The notes under the pieces were generated by a model. That model worked only from the letters and a program-made list of their open reading frames with translations, did no database searches and was not told where the DNA came from. Both the position numbers and the translations under genes were made by a program. Shown here piece after piece: positions 6,960-7,837 of a DNA stretch of 7,837 bases (within the stretch, counting starts at the first letter, position 1; each line of letters begins with the position of its first letter). Location: assembly GCA_029937205.1 (NCBI GenBank), contig JAPYQV010000107.1, positions 1 through 7,837 on the forward strand, given 5' to 3'. Source of the DNA: Alphaproteobacteria bacterium (lineage in GTDB: Bacteria > Pseudomonadota > Alphaproteobacteria > UBA828).

Positions 6960-7837
6960 ATGGCACGTATTGCGGTTATTGGAGTTGGCTATTGGGGCCG
7001 TAATCTGGTGCGGAATTTCTCGGCACTTGGGGTGCTTGCGAGCATTTGCGAGCCCAGCGATAAATCACGCGCCATGGTGCGCGAGCAATATCCGGAGGTG
7101 GCCATTCACCAATGGCCCGAAGCGGTGTTCTCAAATCCTGAAATTACTGGCGTGGTGATCGCGACACCGGCTGAGATGCACGGCGCGCTAGTGCGTCAAG
7201 CCCTGGATGCAGGCAAACATGTATTTGTGGAAAAACCACTTTGTCTCGATGTCGGCGAGGCTGAACAGCTCAAGAAACAGGCCGATGAAAAGGGCTTGGT
7301 TTTAATGGTAGGGCATCTCCTTATTTACCATCCCGCCTTTCAAGCGCTGCTAAAGATCGTGAAAAAAGAGCAGTTGGGCAAACTGCGCTACATCTATTCT
7401 AATCGTCTGAGTCTGGGAAAAATCCGGCGCGAGGAAAATGCCCTATGGTCTTTCGCGCCGCATGACATTTCCATGATCCTGCAATTGGCCGGTAACATGC
7501 CGAAGCGCGTGATCGCCACCGGTGCGCAATATTTGACCGATGGGGTTGCGGACACCACGCTCTCCCATCTTGCCTTCAGCGACAATCTCCAGGCGCATAT
7601 TTATGTTTCCTGGCTCCACCCGTTCAAGGAGCAAAAGCTTGTTGTGGTCGGAGACAAGGCGATGATCGTTTTCGACGACACCAAAAAATCAGTGGACAAG
7701 CTTTTGCTGTATCGCCATGAGATCGGCTGGAAAGAAGAGATTCCGATTGTTTCCAAGGCCGAACCCGAGCCCGTGACCTTCATCGAGAGCGAGCCGTTGC
7801 GCAATGAATGCCAAGCGTTCCTTGATGCCATCAGTGG
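6960..7837 (+). CDS. Gfo/Idh/MocA-family NAD-dependent sugar dehydrogenase (partial, runs off the end)
   Basis: An open frame of 292 codons from the ATG at 6960 to the window edge with no stop, so the C-terminus is missing. The N-terminus is a Rossmann fold: IAVIGVGYWGRN with G8, G10 and G13, then VVIATPAEMH and the hallmark EKP at 91-93, whose Lys is catalytic in the family. GHLLIYHP from G118, SNRLSLG and WSFAPHDIS at 163-171 (H168, D169) resemble the WlbA/GnnA-type UDP-sugar 3-dehydrogenases. These oxidise C3 of a UDP-HexNAc or UDP-HexNAcA so that an aminotransferase can install a 3-amino group. Substrate assignment is uncertain; other sugar dehydrogenases of this superfamily share these motifs. 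The start is supported by GAGAA 10 bp upstream, a weak site. Family members of this type are commonly followed by an acyltransferase and a DegT/DnrJ aminotransferase, which I would expect just beyond the window. Confidence 0.85.
   Translation, partial: MARIAVIGVGYWGRNLVRNFSALGVLASICEPSDKSRAMVREQYPEVAIHQWPEAVFSNPEITGVVIATPAEMHGALVRQALDAGKHVFVEKPLCLDVGEAEQLKKQADEKGLVLMVGHLLIYHPAFQALLKIVKKEQLGKLRYIYSNRLSLGKIRREENALWSFAPHDISMILQLAGNMPKRVIATGAQYLTDGVADTTLSHLAFSDNLQAHIYVSWLHPFKEQKLVVVGDKAMIVFDDTKKSVDKLLLYRHEIGWKEEIPIVSKAEPEPVTFIESEPLRNECQAFLDAIS

Overview
The window reads as one densely packed, co-oriented (+ strand) surface-glycan biosynthesis operon. Its recognisable core is pseudaminic-acid-type nonulosonic acid synthesis. 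The DNA is moderately GC-rich, all junctions are tight, and the enzyme types are those of Gram-negative flagellin-glycosylation or LPS/capsule loci. I infer a proteobacterium, most likely an alphaproteobacterium (Rhodospirillales-like); this is a judgement from sequence flavour, not from any marker gene. I see no rRNA, tRNA, mobile element, CRISPR array, convincing promoter or terminator.

Layout. Positions 1-107 hold only the tail of whatever precedes the operon; one frame is open up to a TAA at 102-104. Next come a PseG hydrolase fused to a GNAT (PseH-like) acetyltransferase (108-1649) and, 1 bp later, pseudaminic acid synthase PseI (1651-2703). These cover the acetylation, UDP-hydrolysis and PEP-condensation steps of the pathway. 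The dehydratase (PseB), aminotransferase (PseC) and CMP-transferase (PseF) are not in the window and presumably lie outside it.

Three genes follow that are coupled by short spacing or overlaps: a putative GT-B-like glycosyltransferase/surface-carbohydrate protein (2714-4315), an asparagine-synthetase-like enzyme (4312-6168) and a polysaccharide-deacetylase-like protein (6158-6880). The asparagine-synthetase-like protein has Ser in place of the catalytic Cys2 of its glutaminase domain and an altered PP-loop (SGGLDA), so it is unlikely to be an ordinary asparagine synthetase. After a 79-bp spacer comes an NAD-dependent Gfo/Idh/MocA sugar dehydrogenase of the WlbA/GnnA-like type (6960 to beyond the window end), which probably opens a second sugar-nucleotide module.

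Working model (inference): PseG-H and PseI make a Pse-type nonulosonic acid. The GT-B-like protein transfers it or builds the glycan. The deacetylase and the asparagine-synthetase-like enzyme tailor an amino or carboxyl group, for example deacetylation followed by ATP-dependent amide formation. The dehydrogenase feeds a 3-amino or diamino sugar to the same glycan. The most unusual element is the AsnB-like/deacetylase pair with its degenerate glutaminase.
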